This document shows, piece after piece, positions 53,888-61,925 of a stretch of DNA of 64,000 nucleotides (position 1 is the stretch's first letter; each line of letters starts with the position of its first letter). This DNA comes from Lapillicoccus jejuensis (GTDB lineage Bacteria > Actinomycetota > Actinomycetes > Actinomycetales > Dermatophilaceae). The translations under genes and the position numbers were made by a program. The stretch is from the NCBI RefSeq assembly GCF_006715055.1, contig NZ_VFMN01000001.1, positions 2,914,001-2,978,000 of the forward strand, written 5' to 3'. The notes under the pieces are model-generated. The model had not been told where the DNA came from and searched no databases. It was given only the letters and a program-made list of their open reading frames with translations.

Positions 53888-54667
53888 ATGAGCGAGTTCG
53901 TGCGCCTCGAGGTCGACGGCGGGGTCGGGACCATCCGGCTCGAGCGGCCGCCGATGAACCCGCTGTCGGTGCAGGTGCAGGAGGAGATCCGCGCCGCCGC
54001 CACGGAGGCCGCCGAGCGCGCCGACGTGCGCGCGGTCGTCGTCTGGGGCGGCGAGAAGGTCTTCGCCGCGGGCGCCGACATCAAGGAGATGCAGACGATG
54101 TCCTACACGGACATGGTCGACCGCTCCGCGGCCCTGCAGTCCTCGCTGACCGCGGTCGCCCGGATCCCCAAGCCGACCGTCGCCGCGATCACCGGCTACG
54201 CCCTCGGCGGCGGCTGCGAGCTCGCGCTCGCCTGCGACTTCCGGGTCGCCGCCGACGACGCGAAGCTGGGCCAGCCGGAGATCCTGCTCGGCATCATCCC
54301 GGGCGCCGGTGGCACGCAACGGCTCTCGCGGCTCGTCGGCCCCGCCCGGGCCAAGGACCTCATCTACTCGGGTCGCTTCGTCGCCGCCGACGAGGCCCTC
54401 GCGATCGGCCTCGTCGACCGCGTCGTCCCCAAGGCCGAGGTCCACGACACCGCGGTCGCGTGGATGCGCACCTTCGCGGCCGGGCCGGCGTACGCGCTGC
54501 GGGCGGCCAAGGAGGCCGTCGACCGCGGGCTCGAGACCGACCTCGACACCGGGCTCGAGATCGAGCGGATGCTCTTCGCCGGCCTCTTCGCCACCCACGA
54601 CCGCACGGCGGGCATGACCTCGTTCGTCGAGCAGGGCCCCGGCAAGGCGGTCTTCGAGGGGCGCTGA
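53888..54667 (+). CDS. Enoyl-CoA hydratase/isomerase family protein
   Basis: 259 residues, crotonase fold. Oxyanion-hole segments KVFAAGADIKEM and ITGYALGGGCELALACD; catalytic Glu positions in the region GGGCELAL and GQPEILLGIIPGAGGTQRL. Both Glu expected in true hydratases are present. It could hydrate crotonyl-CoA reversibly in the ethylmalonyl-CoA route or act in beta-oxidation; location beside a YbjN gene gives no further hint. Confidence 0.9.
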   Translation: MSEFVRLEVDGGVGTIRLERPPMNPLSVQVQEEIRAAATEAAERADVRAVVVWGGEKVFAAGADIKEMQTMSYTDMVDRSAALQSSLTAVARIPKPTVAAITGYALGGGCELALACDFRVAADDAKLGQPEILLGIIPGAGGTQRLSRLVGPARAKDLIYSGRFVAADEALAIGLVDRVVPKAEVHDTAVAWMRTFAAGPAYALRAAKEAVDRGLETDLDTGLEIERMLFAGLFATHDRTAGMTSFVEQGPGKAVFEGR

Positions 54668-54687
54668 CCGCCGCGGCGCCGTACGGA

Positions 54688-55287
54688 TCAGGCCCGGGCC
54701 ACGTCGGGCGGGGACGAGCGCCGGCGCAGCAGCAGCACCGGGATCCCCGCGCCGAGGACGACGAAGGCGCTGCACAGCACGACCAGCCACTGTGAGGTCG
54801 CGTTGGCCGGTCGCACGCGCTGACCGCCGTCGACCGCGGCCGGCGCCGACGGCAGCTGCACCGTCGCCGGCAGCGGGGCGGGGGAGGCGACCGCCGTGGC
54901 GGGCCCGGTGGCGTGCAGGGTGAAGCCGACGCTCTGCAGCCCGCGGGTCTTCCCGACCGCGTCCATCTCGACCTGCCAGTCCCCGGGCGTGAGCTGCGCC
55001 GTGCCGACGTAGTACCCGGGCCGCCCCGGGGCCGGGGAGACGTGCAGCGGCTGGGTGCTGCCGTCGGCGGCGCGGTAGGCGACCCCGACGACGCTCTCGC
55101 CGACGACGGCGTCGTGGTCGGGGTAGCGCACCTCGGCGACCACCGACAGCTCCGGTCCCTGCGCCTCGACGGAGAGCGTCACCGCGCTGATGAGGGCGTG
55201 GGCGGAGGCGGTCGGCAGCGCGCCGCCGACGACCGGCCCGAGGAGGGCGGCCGCCAGCACCAGGAGGACCGCGACGGCGCGACGCAT
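54688..55287 (-). CDS. Exported membrane-anchored protein, CopC/YtkA-like
   Basis: 199 residues. Signal peptide (RRAVAVLLVLAAALLGPVV ... TASAHA), an extracytoplasmic beta-sandwich of about 90 residues (VTLSVEAQGPELSVVAEVRYPD, PGYYVGTAQLTPGDWQVEMDAVG), a Pro/Ala linker, and one C-terminal membrane segment (WLVVLCSAFVVLGAGIPVLLL) with a basic end. The mature N-terminus starts with His right after cleavage (ASAHAL), as in CopC-like copper proteins where it can be a ligand. Divergent from the cupredoxin-like lipoprotein gene. Family call is by resemblance. Confidence 0.65.
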   Translation of the reverse strand: MRRAVAVLLVLAAALLGPVVGGALPTASAHALISAVTLSVEAQGPELSVVAEVRYPDHDAVVGESVVGVAYRAADGSTQPLHVSPAPGRPGYYVGTAQLTPGDWQVEMDAVGKTRGLQSVGFTLHATGPATAVASPAPLPATVQLPSAPAAVDGGQRVRPANATSQWLVVLCSAFVVLGAGIPVLLLRRRSSPPDVARA

Positions 55288-55293
55288 CCTCCG

Positions 55294-55299
55294 ATGGTA
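55294..55299 (-). promoter_or_regulatory. Candidate leaderless -10 (TACCAT) for the CopC/YtkA-like gene
   Basis: The hexamer ends 6 nt before the ATG at 55287. The spacer also holds GGAGG directly before the ATG, too close for a good ribosome site. Confidence 0.4.
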
Positions 55300-55442
55300 G
55301 GAACCCGGACGGCTGCCTGACTGCTGAATGACGGATGTCCGGAAAACCGCCCGGGCCGGTCCACGGTCGCCCTACCGTCCTGGACACCAACTGCACGCAC
55401 CACGAGCGATCGGGTGCCGGACCGCCCGCCAGGAGGCGTCCC

Positions 55443-55910
55443 ATGACCAGCACCGCCCTGCACCGACGGCACCTCCTCCTCCGGGCCGCCACGACCGTGT
55501 GCGCCCTCCTGACCGCCTGCGTGCTCGCGTCGTGCGGGAGCGGCTCGACCCCGGCCGCGGCCGACAGCACACCCTCCGCGACGCCGACGACCACCGCCGA
55601 GGCCGCCGACGTGCCGGGCAGCCCGGGCCCGTCCACCTTCACCGCCGGCAGCAAGACCCTGGCCGTCACGGTCACCGGCAGCACGGTCACCCCGGCGCCG
55701 ACGACGGTCGAGCTGCCGGTCGGGCAGACCCTCGCGCTGACGGTCACCTCCGACCACGCCGACGAGGTCCACGCCCACGGCTTCGACGTGGAGAAGGAGG
55801 TCGAGGCCGGGGGCTCCGTGCTCCTCGTCCTCACGGGCGCCGAGCCGGGGGAGTACGAGGTCGATATGCACGACCCCGTCCTCACCCTGCTCAAGATCGA
55901 CGTGCGCTGA
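55443..55910 (+). CDS. Lipoprotein with a cupredoxin-like domain
   Basis: 155 residues from ATG at 55443, with GGAGG 7 nt upstream. Lipobox LASC after a signal peptide, a Ser/Thr/Pro linker, then about 90 residues of beta-strand pattern typical of cupredoxins: KTLAVTVTGSTVTPAPTTVELPVGQTLALTVTS is the first part (note VELPVGQ), then DEVHAHGFDVEKEVEAGG and PGEYEVDMHDPVLTLLKIDV. EVHAHGFD and MH are plausible copper ligands, but the classic C-terminal Cys-His-Met set is not complete. Two bases separate it from the next gene. Confidence 0.78.
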   Translation: MTSTALHRRHLLLRAATTVCALLTACVLASCGSGSTPAAADSTPSATPTTTAEAADVPGSPGPSTFTAGSKTLAVTVTGSTVTPAPTTVELPVGQTLALTVTSDHADEVHAHGFDVEKEVEAGGSVLLVLTGAEPGEYEVDMHDPVLTLLKIDVR

Positions 55911-55912
55911 CC

Positions 55913-57244
55913 ATGGCGCCGGCGCTCGCGCCGGCCCTGCTGCCCGGGCACGGCGTCGGCAACCGGCACGACCTGCCGCTGCCGTTCGGCTTCGTCGTCG
56001 TGGGCGCGGTGGTCGCCCTCGTCGTCTCCTTCGCCGCCCTCACCCTGTGGCGGGCGCGCCCGCGCGACCCCGCTCGGGCCGGCCGGCCGCTGCCGCAGGC
56101 GCTCGCCACGGTGCTCGACGCCCGTCCGGTGCGGGTCGTCCTCTCCGGCCTCGCGGTCCTGCTCGCCCTCGTCACGCTCGCCGCGCTCCTGGTCGGGTCC
56201 GACCGGCCGGACAACCCGGCGCCGTACGTCGTCTTCGTCTGGCTGTGGGTCGGCCTGCCCTTCCTCAGCCTGCTGCTCGGCCCGGTCTGGCGCGTCCTGG
56301 ACCCGGTCCGACGGGTGCACGGCGCCCTCTCCCGGGCGGGCCGGGTCGACCCGGTCGCCGGCCTGCGACCGATGCCGGCGTGGGTCGGCTACCGACCCGC
56401 CGCCCTCGGCCTGCTCGCCTTCGCCTGGCTCGAGCTCGTCCAGCCGGACCGCGCGACGCGCTCGGTCCTGCTCGTCTACGTCGTCGCCTACCTGGTCCTC
56501 ACCCTGGCCGTCTCGCTCGTCGCGGGACGCGCGTGGTTCCGCACCGGCGACGCCTTCGGTGTCCTCTCCGAGCTGTACGGCGCCCTCGCCGTCGTCGGCC
56601 GCCGCGCCGACGGGCGCTGGGTGGCGCGCGGCCCGGTCGCCGGCGCGGCGGGGATCCCGCGCGCCCCGGGGCTGCTGGTGACCGTCGCCGTCCTGCTCGG
56701 CACGACGGCGTACGACGGCGTGCAGGGGCAGCTCGCGTGGACCAGCGCCGTGCAGTCGTCCCCGTCGCCGCTGCTGTGGCAGGCGGGCGGGCTGATGGCG
56801 GTCATCGCGCTCGTGGCCGCCACCGCCGGTGGTGCCGGTGCGGTCTCCGCCCGGGTGGCGGGCCGGCCGGTGCGCGGGGTCCCGACCGCGTTCGCGACCT
56901 CGCTCGTGCCCGTCGCCGCGGGGTACGTCGTCGCGCACTACTGGTCGCTGCTCGTCTACGGCGGGCAGGTGACCTGGACCCTGCTCAGTGATCCGCTCGG
57001 AACGGGCGCCGATCTGCTCGGGGTGGCCGGGTGGACGCCGTCGACGGCGCTGATCCAGCCGGGGGCGACGGCCGTCGTGCAGGTCGTCGCCATCGTCACC
57101 GGTCACGTCGTCGGGCTCGTCGTCGCGCACGACGTGGCGGTCCGGCTCTTCCCGCGCCGGGCCGCCGTCCTCGGCCAGGTCCCGGTGCTCGTCGTCATGG
57201 TCGGCTACACCGTCGCCGGGCTCCTGCTGCTGTTCGCGGCGTGA
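55913..57244 (+). CDS. Polytopic membrane protein (about 10 TM), unknown family
   Basis: 443 residues. A short N-terminal region ends in GHGVGNRHDLPLPFGF, followed by about ten hydrophobic segments, among them FVWLWVGLPFLSLLLGPVW, LVPVAAGYVVAHYWSLLVYG and VTGHVVGLVVAHDVA. Scattered His in or next to membrane segments (GHGVG, AHYW, TGHVV, AHDV) may bind metal or heme. The HG-GxR-DLPLP start is a motif I have seen in unannotated actinobacterial membrane proteins, but no function is known to me. It directly follows the cupredoxin-like lipoprotein. Confidence 0.75.
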   Translation: MAPALAPALLPGHGVGNRHDLPLPFGFVVVGAVVALVVSFAALTLWRARPRDPARAGRPLPQALATVLDARPVRVVLSGLAVLLALVTLAALLVGSDRPDNPAPYVVFVWLWVGLPFLSLLLGPVWRVLDPVRRVHGALSRAGRVDPVAGLRPMPAWVGYRPAALGLLAFAWLELVQPDRATRSVLLVYVVAYLVLTLAVSLVAGRAWFRTGDAFGVLSELYGALAVVGRRADGRWVARGPVAGAAGIPRAPGLLVTVAVLLGTTAYDGVQGQLAWTSAVQSSPSPLLWQAGGLMAVIALVAATAGGAGAVSARVAGRPVRGVPTAFATSLVPVAAGYVVAHYWSLLVYGGQVTWTLLSDPLGTGADLLGVAGWTPSTALIQPGATAVVQVVAIVTGHVVGLVVAHDVAVRLFPRRAAVLGQVPVLVVMVGYTVAGLLLLFAA

Positions 57245-57253
57245 GCCGGCCGG

Positions 57254-57565
57254 TCACCGCCCGTGGGCTGGCCCCGGCTCACGACGCGCCCCCCGGGTCC
57301 AGCCCGGCTGGAACCACTGCCCGGCGAGGTTGCCGGCGATGAGGGTGGAGGTCTGCGGGTCGAGCAGGAGCACGTCGCTGTGCTCGACCAGGGCCAGGAC
57401 GGCCGACGCGTCCTGCGTCGCCAGCGGCAGGGTGCGCCGTTCGCCGTCCTCGGTGACGACGAGCAGCTCGAACGTCCCCGGACCGTCCGGCCGGTCCGGG
57501 GGGCCGGGGGTCCAGTTGGCGTTCACGTAGTCGACCCGCAGGGTGTCGGTGCTGGCTCCGCTCAT
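57254..57565 (-). CDS. Small hypothetical protein coupled to MFS gene
   Basis: 103 residues from ATG at 57565, overlapping the stop of the MFS gene (ATGA, 57562-57565). Segments: TLRVDYVNANWTPGPPDRPD, GTFELLVVTEDGERRTLPL, VEHSDVLLLDPQTSTLIAGN. Mostly beta-strand, soluble. No family recognised. Confidence 0.65.
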   Translation of the reverse strand: MSGASTDTLRVDYVNANWTPGPPDRPDGPGTFELLVVTEDGERRTLPLATQDASAVLALVEHSDVLLLDPQTSTLIAGNLAGQWFQPGWTRGARREPGPAHGR

Positions 57566-58815
57566 GAGCCACCCTCGCGCGCGCAGGAGCGCGCCGCCAC
57601 CGGAGGGGTCGCGCGTGGGGCACGTCGGCGTCCGAGGGTGGGCGTCACGACCGCGGTGACGACGAGGACGACGCCGGCGGTCCCGAGGGTCGCCACCGGG
57701 CCCACGCCGCCCACCACGGACCCCCCGACGAACGAGCCGAGCGAGCCGGTGGCCTGGACGAGGGCCGACTGGCCGGCCAGGAGCGCTCGACGGTCGGCAC
57801 CCCTGCTGCTGCGCACGACCTGGGCCGTGACCCCGGCGTTGCCGACCGCGATCCCCACGCCCGACGTGGCAGCGGCCGCCGCGAGGACGGCGGTGCCCGA
57901 CGGCGTCCCCGTGGTCAGGCCGATCGTCACCCAGGCGAGCCCCGTCACGCCCCAGGCGGTCGCGACGGCGGGCAGTGGAGCCACGCGGCGCAGCAACGGC
58001 AAGGTCAGCAGCGCACCCGCGACGGAGCCGGCTCCGTACCCCGTCAACCCGACGGCGAGGACGGTGCCGGGCCGCCCCTGCCGCACCCCGAGGACGGTCA
58101 GCCCGATCGTGAAGGAGAACCACAGCAGGCAGCCCGTCCCACGGACCACCCAGCCGGCGAGCACGTCCGGTCGCTCCCGCAGCAGCGGGCGGACGCGGGG
58201 CGGGGGACCGGCCCCGACCGGCCCCGGGGTAGCCGGTCGCACCGACGCCACGAGCGCGGCGGCGGCCACCCCGGCGCCGACCTCACCCCAGAGGAGGACG
58301 ACGGCGTGGCCGGCGGTGACCCCGAGCCCGCCGAGGACGGGCCCGAGGACCATCCCGATCCGGCGGCCGAGCTCCCGGGCGCTCAGGAGACCGACCGCGC
58401 GGTCCACGCCGGGCAGCCCGTCCCCGAGGTCCGCGACGAGGGCGTCGCGGCCCGGATCCGTCAGCGCCTGGGCGCTGCCGAGCACCAGGCCGCCCACGAC
58501 CAGCGGCCACCACGCGCGGGCGTGCGTCGTCGCCCAGGTCGCCACGACGACCTGACCGCCGGTCCCGACGAGGGAGCACGCGGCCAGCCGGCGCCCGTCG
58601 GACAGGTGATGTCGCAGACGGCGGGCCCACCACGGGGAGAGGAGGACCGGCACCCCCGTGACCCCGGCGACGACGCCGGTCGCCGCGGTGGACCCGGTCC
58701 CGGTGAGGACGAGCAGGGGGAGGGCGACCTGCGAGACCCGGAAGGCCAGGTCGGTGAGGGTGACCCCCGTGAGGACCAGGGCCGCGTCCCGCGCCGGCCC
58801 GCCTGACGTGTCCAC
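57562..58815 (-). CDS. MFS transporter
   Basis: 417 residues from GTG at 58815. Twelve predicted membrane segments in two halves; motif-A-like region between segments 2 and 3 (SPWWARRLRHHLSDGRRLA). Arg-rich central loop after segment 6 (PPPRVRPLLRERPDVLAG). A small-molecule or drug exporter is the usual role. The divergent LysR gene 72 bp away is the probable regulator. Confidence 0.82.
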   Translation of the reverse strand: MDTSGGPARDAALVLTGVTLTDLAFRVSQVALPLLVLTGTGSTAATGVVAGVTGVPVLLSPWWARRLRHHLSDGRRLAACSLVGTGGQVVVATWATTHARAWWPLVVGGLVLGSAQALTDPGRDALVADLGDGLPGVDRAVGLLSARELGRRIGMVLGPVLGGLGVTAGHAVVLLWGEVGAGVAAAALVASVRPATPGPVGAGPPPRVRPLLRERPDVLAGWVVRGTGCLLWFSFTIGLTVLGVRQGRPGTVLAVGLTGYGAGSVAGALLTLPLLRRVAPLPAVATAWGVTGLAWVTIGLTTGTPSGTAVLAAAAATSGVGIAVGNAGVTAQVVRSSRGADRRALLAGQSALVQATGSLGSFVGGSVVGGVGPVATLGTAGVVLVVTAVVTPTLGRRRAPRATPPVAARSCAREGGS

Positions 58816-58887
58816 CGCTCCAGCGTCGCGTCCAGCGGTCCGGGTCGGTAGCCGTCGACCGGGGATGTCTGCTCAGAGGATCGCCGG

Positions 58888-59775
58888 ATGGACTACCTGC
58901 CCGATCCCGATGAGCTCCGGCTGGTCGTCGCGGTCGACGAGCTCGGTTCCGTCGGGGCCGCCGCGCGATCGCTGGGGCTGGCGCAGCCGTCGGCGAGCGC
59001 ACGGCTGGCCCGCCTCGAGCGACTCGTCGGGACACCGCTGTTCGAGCGCGACACCCGAGGGGCCAGGGCCACCGACGCCGGTCGGGTGCTGGCCGACCGG
59101 GCGCGATCCGTCCTCGCCCACCTGGGGTGGGCCGTCGAGGCGGCCCGTGACGCCGCGGACGGGCGGCGGCTCCGGGTCGGCACCGTGGCGAGCCTCGCCG
59201 CGCAGGTGCTCCCCGTGCTGGACGAGGCCGCCGGGTCCCAGGTCGACACCGTCGTCGACCACGGGTCGATCCTCCTGTCCGCGCTCGCGGACGGCGCGCT
59301 CGACGCCGCGGTGGTGGCCGTCGCCGGGAGACCGGGTCCGGCGGCCGCGCACCTGCGCCGCCACCGGGTGGGCGACGACGCCCTGCGGGCCCTGCTGCCC
59401 CGCGGGGTCCGTCCTGGCCGGGGTGCCCGTCCCTGGCGGGACCTCGACGTGGTGCTGGCCACGTACGACGGGTCGGCGGCGCCCTTCGCGGTGACGCTGG
59501 CGGCGCACGTCGCGCGGGTGCAGGTCGTCGCCACCATCCCGGCGGCCGTGGCGCTGGCCCGGCGGCGTGGCTGTGCCGCCGTGGTCCCGACCTCGGGTCT
59601 GCTCGAGGGGCCGCGCCCCGGCGAACGCCTCGACGACCCGCCACTGCGCCACCGGTGCCGCCTCGACCTCGTCCTGCCCCGCCACCCGGACGCACGGCTC
59701 GCCGGCCTCGCTCCCGTCCTGGCGCGCGAGCTCGGTCTCAGCACGGACCGGGGCTCGGTGACCCCTCGACGCTAG
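58888..59775 (+). CDS. LysR family transcriptional regulator
   Basis: 295 residues from ATG at 58888, preceded by AGAGGATC. N-terminal winged helix: ELRLVVAVDELGSVGAAARSLGLAQPSASARL with ARLERLVGTPLFERDTRGARAT typical of LysR; effector domain from about residue 90. Likely controls the divergent MFS gene and itself. Its stop overlaps that of the convergent histidine kinase gene (shared CTAG at 59772-59775). Confidence 0.88.
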   Translation: MDYLPDPDELRLVVAVDELGSVGAAARSLGLAQPSASARLARLERLVGTPLFERDTRGARATDAGRVLADRARSVLAHLGWAVEAARDAADGRRLRVGTVASLAAQVLPVLDEAAGSQVDTVVDHGSILLSALADGALDAAVVAVAGRPGPAAAHLRRHRVGDDALRALLPRGVRPGRGARPWRDLDVVLATYDGSAAPFAVTLAAHVARVQVVATIPAAVALARRRGCAAVVPTSGLLEGPRPGERLDDPPLRHRCRLDLVLPRHPDARLAGLAPVLARELGLSTDRGSVTPRR

Positions 59776-60950
59776 GTCGCGTGAGGGGCGGGGACCGGTC
59801 GACCGTGCTCGACGGTGACGACCCGGGGGCCGACCCCGGTCGCGGCCAGCGGGACCGGGTGCGCGCTGGTCGCGTGGTCGGGCGCCGGGACGCGGATGTG
59901 CACGAACACCCCGCCCTCGGGGGCCTCGTCGACGACGAGCCGGCCGCCCCGGGCCACCGCGACGCTGCGCACGATGCCGAGGCCGAGACCGGTCTGCGAG
60001 CGTTCGTCGGCCTCGAGGGGGTCGGTGAACCCGGCGGTCGCCCCGGCCTCGGTGAGCGCCGCGCGGCGGTCGGCGCCGATGCCGCGCCCCGCGTCGGCGA
60101 CGCCGACGACGAGCCCGCCCTGGGCGTCGCGCCCGGTGTGCACGCGGACGACCTGGCCCGGCTCGGTGTAGCGCACCGCGTTCTCGACGAGCGTGTCGAG
60201 GACGACGCGCAGCCGCTCCGCCGAGCCGACGGCCTCGCCGGCGCCGACGTCGAGGACCCACTCGCGGTCGGTCACCCCCGCCCAGCGGCGCAGCACCTCG
60301 CGGGCGACGGCGTCGACGTCGACCAGCTCGAGGCCGTCGTCGCCCTGGAGCCGGATGAGGCGCAGCAGCCGCTCCGAAGTGCGCGAGATCCGCTCGACCT
60401 CGTCGCGCACGATGTCGAGGTCGGCCACCCGGGCCGGGTCGCTCTCGCTCTCGCGCAGCAGGCGCAGGTAGCCGGTGCTGATGGTGAGCGGCGAGCGCAG
60501 CTCGTGCGAGGTGAGCCGGGTCAGCAGGACCTGGTCGGCCACGCGCTGCAGCTCGCGCTGGGCGAGCTCGGTCGACGTGGTGAGGGCGTCCTGGCGGCGG
60601 CGCACGTTCCAGACCAGCAGCCCCATGAGGAGGCTCATGAGCGGGATCTCGGCGGTCTCCTGCCAGGCGAGGACCCCCTCCGAGACCCGCAGGACGAGGA
60701 TGCCGCCGGTCAGCAGCGTGAACCCGGCGAGGGCCGCCCAGGTCTGGGTCCGTGACCACACCCGGGCGCCGAAGGCGAGCGCGAAGGCGGCCCAGGCGAT
60801 GTGGTACGGGATCGTCTCGTCGCCCGGCAGGTTGTACATGACGATGCTGCAGACGAGCGCGAGGACGAGCCACGCGACGTACGTGCTGCGGGCCATGCGC
60901 TGCAGCGGCTCGTGCCGGTGCAGGTGGCGGCCGCCGGTGCCGGGGCGCAC
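59772..60950 (-). CDS. Sensor histidine kinase
   Basis: 392 residues from GTG at 60950, one base after the response regulator stop; an ATG at 60896 is an alternative. Four to five N-terminal membrane segments (residues about 24-125) with short loops, so it probably senses within or near the membrane. HisKA with phospho-acceptor His149 in LTSHELRSPLTISTGYL, then HATPase: VLDTLVENAVRYT (N box), GVADAGRGIGADRR (G1), and SQTGLGLGIVRSVA (G2). Pairs with the regulator upstream. Confidence 0.9.
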   Translation of the reverse strand: MRPGTGGRHLHRHEPLQRMARSTYVAWLVLALVCSIVMYNLPGDETIPYHIAWAAFALAFGARVWSRTQTWAALAGFTLLTGGILVLRVSEGVLAWQETAEIPLMSLLMGLLVWNVRRRQDALTTSTELAQRELQRVADQVLLTRLTSHELRSPLTISTGYLRLLRESESDPARVADLDIVRDEVERISRTSERLLRLIRLQGDDGLELVDVDAVAREVLRRWAGVTDREWVLDVGAGEAVGSAERLRVVLDTLVENAVRYTEPGQVVRVHTGRDAQGGLVVGVADAGRGIGADRRAALTEAGATAGFTDPLEADERSQTGLGLGIVRSVAVARGGRLVVDEAPEGGVFVHIRVPAPDHATSAHPVPLAATGVGPRVVTVEHGRPVPAPHAT

Positions 60951-60951
60951 G

Positions 60952-61614
60952 TCAGGCCCCCACGAAGCAGTAGCCGACGCCGCGCACGGTCTCCATCGGC
61001 AGCCCGAGGACCTTGAGGCGCAACCGGCGGATGTTGACGTCGACGAGGTTGGTCCCGGGGTCGAAGTCGAGCCCCCAGACCGAGCGGAGCAGCTCCTCCC
61101 GGGTGCACACGTCGCCGCGGCGGCGCATGAGGTGGGCGAGCAGGGCGGCCTCGCGCTCGGCGAGCGCCCGGGTCCCCCCGGGACCCTCGACGGTGCGGCG
61201 GGACAGGTCGAGGCGCAGTCCGCCGGCCTCGACGTACCGGCCCGTCGGTGCGGTCCCGTGGTCGAGGTGCCGGCGGATCCGGGCGTGCAGCTCGACGGGG
61301 TCGAAGGGCTTGCCGACGACGTCGATGGCACCCCGGTCGAGCGCCTGCACCCGGACGGCGACGTCGGTCACCCCGGACACGACGATGACCGGGACCTGCG
61401 GGTGCTCGCGGCGCAGCCGGTCGAGCAGCGGCAGGCCGCTGTGCGGGCCGAGGACGAGGTCGAGCAGGACGAGGTCGACCTGTTGGGCGGCCAGGGCCGA
61501 GAGCGCCTGCTCCGGCCCGCCCGCGGGCACGACCGAGAACCCCTGCTGCCCCAGGATGCGCTGCAGCAGCGTGCGCATCCGAGCTTCGTCGTCGACGACC
61601 AGTATCGAGTCCAC
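60952..61614 (-). CDS. OmpR-family response regulator
   Basis: 220 residues from GTG at 61614 with AAGGAT 6-7 nt upstream. Receiver domain: acidic pair in ILVVDDEARM, phospho-acceptor Asp52 in LVLLDLVLG, and Lys102 in DVVGKPFDP. C-terminal winged helix: LRLDLSRRTVEG, LAEREAALLAHLMRRRGDVCTREELLRSVWG, then VDVNIRRLRLKVLG and VRGVGYCF. First gene of the pair with the kinase. Divergent from the surface-protein gene, whose upstream region carries 11-bp direct repeats suited to an OmpR-type regulator. Confidence 0.92.
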   Translation of the reverse strand: MDSILVVDDEARMRTLLQRILGQQGFSVVPAGGPEQALSALAAQQVDLVLLDLVLGPHSGLPLLDRLRREHPQVPVIVVSGVTDVAVRVQALDRGAIDVVGKPFDPVELHARIRRHLDHGTAPTGRYVEAGGLRLDLSRRTVEGPGGTRALAEREAALLAHLMRRRGDVCTREELLRSVWGLDFDPGTNLVDVNIRRLRLKVLGLPMETVRGVGYCFVGA

Positions 61615-61925
61615 CCGAGATCCTTCGTATCCGGCCTTCACCCCAGTCCCAGCCCGTTCGCAGTATGCGGTTCCGCGGGGGGCGCTGCTGGGAGTTTCCG
61701 GGAAAGTTCGCATTGCGAGCAGTTCGACGCGAATGCCCGGATCGGTCGTGCGGTGAGGCATTCGTCCAGGCCCCTGACCAGGCTCGATGACAGGTCGGTG
61801 ACACCGGGGTGACAGCGCGATGAGAGATGGCCGCACTCGACGACACACGGGTGGCTGCGCGACGCAACCTGTGCGTCGCCAGCCGGTCCGGGCTGGCCCG
61901 TGCTCGTCGATGGGGGTCCACCGCC
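61615..61925. other. 311-bp divergent intergenic region
   Basis: No coding capacity seen. It holds an 11-bp palindrome TCGCATTGCGA (61708-61718), a 7-bp inverted pair CGAATGC/GCATTCG (61730-61736 and 61758-61764), and an array of TGAC direct repeats (61775-61826). AT content is a little higher around 61650-61740 than in the genes beside it. It must contain promoters for the two-component operon and for the surface protein. Confidence 0.7.
61775..61826 (+). promoter_or_regulatory. Direct-repeat array TGACAN6, 11-bp spacing
   Basis: TGACCA (61775), TGACAG (61788), TGACAC (61799), TGACAG (61810) and TGAGAG (61821): four units spaced exactly 11 bp, and one upstream at 13 bp. Direct repeats on one face of the helix are the usual site type for OmpR/PhoP-class regulators. 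The last unit is 100 bp before the surface-protein ATG. Confidence 0.55.

Noticed and set aside
55288-55442. ECF sigma-type promoter (GGAAAA ... CGTC) before the cupredoxin-like lipoprotein gene
   Set aside because: GGAAAA at 55341 and CGTCC near 55377 have the wrong spacing for an ECF promoter, and no CsoR-type copper operator was seen.
53840-57130. 1096-codon minus-strand frame
   Set aside because: Runs antisense across enoyl-CoA hydratase, the lipoprotein and the membrane protein genes; composition-driven artefact.
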